A stretch of DNA of 64,000 nucleotides from contig NZ_CP025394.1 in NCBI RefSeq assembly GCF_002943525.1, forward strand, positions 1,922,001 through 1,986,000, given 5' to 3'. Of this stretch, positions 62,356 to 64,000 are shown piece after piece. The position numbers and the translations under genes are program-made. The notes beneath the pieces are model-generated. The model ran no database searches and had not been told where the DNA came from. It saw only the letters and a program-made list of their open reading frames with translations. Origin of the DNA: Kitasatospora sp. MMS16-BH015 (lineage in GTDB: Bacteria > Actinomycetota > Actinomycetes > Streptomycetales > Streptomycetaceae). Position 1 is the stretch's first letter. The number at the start of each line of letters is the position of its first letter.

Positions 62356-62474
62356 CGGCCCGTCCGGGGGCGGGGTAAGCGAGAGGTGACTGGGAGGTAA
62401 GCGCTCTCCGGCACTCTGGTCCTGCGCCTCAGGAGAGACGGGGGTCTTCCCGAAGCGTGCGTCCCCCAGGACGC

Positions 62475-62554
62475 GGACGCCCTCCCGGCGCTCCATCTCG
62501 ACCACGTGCTCATGGTCGGGGCGGCGGGAGGGCGTCCCGGGTTCTCAGCCCGGG
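62475..62554. terminator. Nested hairpins between afsR-like and efeB
   Basis: GGACGCCCTCCCG (62475-62487) and CGGGAGGGCGTCC (62525-62537) make a perfect 13-bp stem; inside it CGACCA and TGGTCG give a second stem. CCCGGG (62536-62541) and CCCGGG (62549-62554) form a further small hairpin close to the efeB stop. The group can end both convergent transcripts. Confidence 0.8.
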
Positions 62555-62559
62555 TCGAC

Positions 62560-63870
62560 TCAGGCGAACAGGGCCCGGCCGAGCCAGTCGGCGCCGTCCT
62601 TCACGCCCGGCAGGACGAAGAAGTAGCCGCCGCCGGTGGGCGAGATGTAGTCGACCAGGGGCTCGTCGATCAGGCGGGTCTGGGTGGCCTCGAACTGGCG
62701 GACCACGTCCTGCTGGTAGCAGCAGAAGGCCAGGCCCATGTCGAGGTTGCCGACCTTGTCCACGCCGCGGTCGTAGTTGTAGCCGCGGCGCAGGATCCGG
62801 GTCTCGTCGGTCTTGTCGGTGCGCGGGTTGGCCAGCCGGATGTGGGCGTCCAGCGGGATGGCCTTGCCGTCCGGGTCCTTGGCGTAGTCCGGGGCGTCCA
62901 GCTCGTCCGCGCCGTCCAGCGGGGCGCCGGTGTCCTTGCGGCGGCCGAACATCTTCTCCTGCTCGGCCAGCGAGACGCGGTCCCAGAACTCCACCAGCAT
63001 CCGGATGATCCGGATGACCTGGTAGCTGCCGCCGACGGCCCAGGCGGGCTCGCCCGCGCCGTCCTTGACCCAGACCAGCTTGTCCATCTCGCGGCCGGAC
63101 TTCACGTCCGGGTTGGCGATGCCGTCCTTGAAGCCGAGCAGGTTGCGCTGGGCGCCGTCCGGGCGGGACGGGCTCTGGAAGCCGTCGATCCGCCACTTGA
63201 CCTGCATCGCGCCGCGGGTGTGCCGGGCGATGTCGCGCAGCGCGTGCAGCACGGTGTCCTGGCGGTCGGCGCAGATCTGCAGGCTCAGGTCGCCGTGCAG
63301 CTCGGCCTCCTGCAGGTTGTCGTTGGGGAAGGTCTTCATCGGCGTCAGCTTGACCGGCTTGAGCTTGGCCAGGCCGTACCGCTCGTCGAAGAGCGAGGCG
63401 CCCACGCCCACCGTGACGGTGAGGTTGTCGGCCGGCACCACCGGGCCGAGGATGCCGTTGTCCGCGGGCGGCGCGCCGACGCCCAGGTCCGGCGGGGTGC
63501 CGCCGGCGGTGAGGAAGCGGATCCGCTCGGTCAGGGTGCGGAAGAGGTCCTCCAGTGCCTTCCGGTCGGCGGCCGTCACCAGGAAGGAGACGAACATCGC
63601 GAACCCCGGGGTCGGGGTCAGCACGCCGGCCTGGTGCTCGCCGTGGAAGGGCACCGCCCCGGACTTGGGCGCGGTGGAGCTGTCGGCGCTGGCCGTCCCG
63701 GTGGAGAGGGCGAAGGCCCCGCCGGCCAGCGCGGCGGCCCCGGCGCCGGCGCCGAGCGCGGCGGTCAGGAAGCTGCGGCGGGCGGGCCCGGCCGGGCAGC
63801 CCTCGGCAGCGGGAGCAGGGGCGGCAGCGGCGTGCGGGAAGGGGCAGGAGCCGGTCTGCTGGCTGGTCAT
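62560..63870 (-). CDS. efeB: Dyp-type peroxidase, deferrochelatase EfeB
   Basis: 436 residues. A twin-arginine signal ([12 protein letters not shown] followed by a hydrophobic stretch) exports the folded protein. [11 protein letters not shown] is the Dyp hallmark with the catalytic Asp; the haem-ligand His is probably in the [11 protein letters not shown] region and R in the later half. It takes iron from haem or oxidises ferrous iron in the EfeUOB system. The ATG shares one base with the upstream efeO stop (TGATG). Confidence 0.94.
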   Translation of the reverse strand: MTSQQTGSCPFPHAAAAPAPAAEGCPAGPARRSFLTAALGAGAGAAALAGGAFALSTGTASADSSTAPKSGAVPFHGEHQAGVLTPTPGFAMFVSFLVTAADRKALEDLFRTLTERIRFLTAGGTPPDLGVGAPPADNGILGPVVPADNLTVTVGVGASLFDERYGLAKLKPVKLTPMKTFPNDNLQEAELHGDLSLQICADRQDTVLHALRDIARHTRGAMQVKWRIDGFQSPSRPDGAQRNLLGFKDGIANPDVKSGREMDKLVWVKDGAGEPAWAVGGSYQVIRIIRMLVEFWDRVSLAEQEKMFGRRKDTGAPLDGADELDAPDYAKDPDGKAIPLDAHIRLANPRTDKTDETRILRRGYNYDRGVDKVGNLDMGLAFCCYQQDVVRQFEATQTRLIDEPLVDYISPTGGGYFFVLPGVKDGADWLGRALFA

Positions 63871-64000
63871 CAGGCGGACTTCCGGATCTCGAGCAGGTCG
63901 GGTACGGGGGCGAGGTCTTCGAGCAGCTGCCCGGTGGCGGCGTTCAGCCGGGCGCGGGTGGCCGGGGCGAGCCGGTCGACCGGGGTCCAGCTGCCGTCCG
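63870..64000 (-). CDS. efeO: EfeO C-terminal end (partial)
   Basis: The last 43 codons of a gene that enters from the right edge. It reads [20 protein letters not shown] and ends LLEIRKSA, matching the C-terminus expected of the EfeO iron-binding protein that precedes efeB. It overlaps efeB by one base. Identification rests on the neighbour and a short piece. Confidence 0.65.
   Translation of the reverse strand, partial: DGSWTPVDRLAPATRARLNAATGQLLEDLAPVPDLLEIRKSA

Overview
The window is about 72-75% GC by eye, with strong third-position G/C, GTG starts, SARP/AfsR-type regulators, Tat and lipoprotein exporters, and the sulfate-assimilation gene order known from Streptomyces. It is best read as chromosomal DNA of a streptomycete (Streptomyces, Kitasatospora or a close relative). 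I saw no rRNA, tRNA, CRISPR array or prophage. One insertion sequence (IS630 family) is present.

Layout. 0.2-3.3 kb: an anti-sigma-type ATPase, a secreted beta-carbonic anhydrase coupled to a MarR regulator, and a quinone oxidoreductase. 3.6-7.2 kb: a urease-like operon (fused gamma-beta subunit, alpha subunit) with agmatine deiminase and no urease accessory genes. 7.6-11.6 kb: a sugar ABC importer without its own ATPase, divergent from a TetR regulator. 11.7-13.6 kb: a PP2C-like protein with a repetitive linker. 13.9-15.9 kb: an exported-protein cassette (unknown, DUF3105, DUF305), ended exactly at its stop codon by the IS630 element (15.9-17.1 kb). The IS also supplies the 3' end of an MFS exporter gene. 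18.7-22.4 kb: MarR, alkylation repair (Ogt and Ada-AlkA), GNAT, ASCH. 22.5-27 kb: RsgA, a glycosyltransferase with an apparent frameshift, and a YihY/BrkB protein.

27.4-37.2 kb is one long plus-strand sulfur operon. It begins with a short leader peptide, then sulfite reductase, a small zinc-ribbon protein, cysH, cysC, cysD, cysN, a sulfonate-type ABC importer and a sirohydrochlorin chelatase-like gene. Together these activate sulfate, reduce it to sulfide, import an alternative sulfur source, and probably make the siroheme that the reductase needs.

37.5-45.1 kb: a small secreted protein, a two-component system divergent from an FtsX-type ABC transporter, and a WXG100-like gene cluster. 45.3-52.7 kb: a DEAD-box helicase, a cold-shock protein with a hairpin leader, and two divergent MMPL transporters. 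52.7-62.4 kb: a phosphotransferase, a polysaccharide deacetylase lipoprotein, a double-GNAT protein, an SGNH hydrolase, an EF-G-binding-type protein divergent from a TetR regulator, a DEDDh exonuclease and an AfsR-like regulator. The right edge holds efeB and the end of efeO (iron uptake).

The most interesting signals are the altered urease next to agmatine deiminase, two tiny ORFs beginning MSTPT that link gene pairs through ATGA overlaps on both sides, the sulfur leader peptide, an unusual cysteine spacing in CysH, a short ORF with a near-perfect ribosome binding site upstream of rsgA, and several strong operator-like palindromes and leader hairpins.
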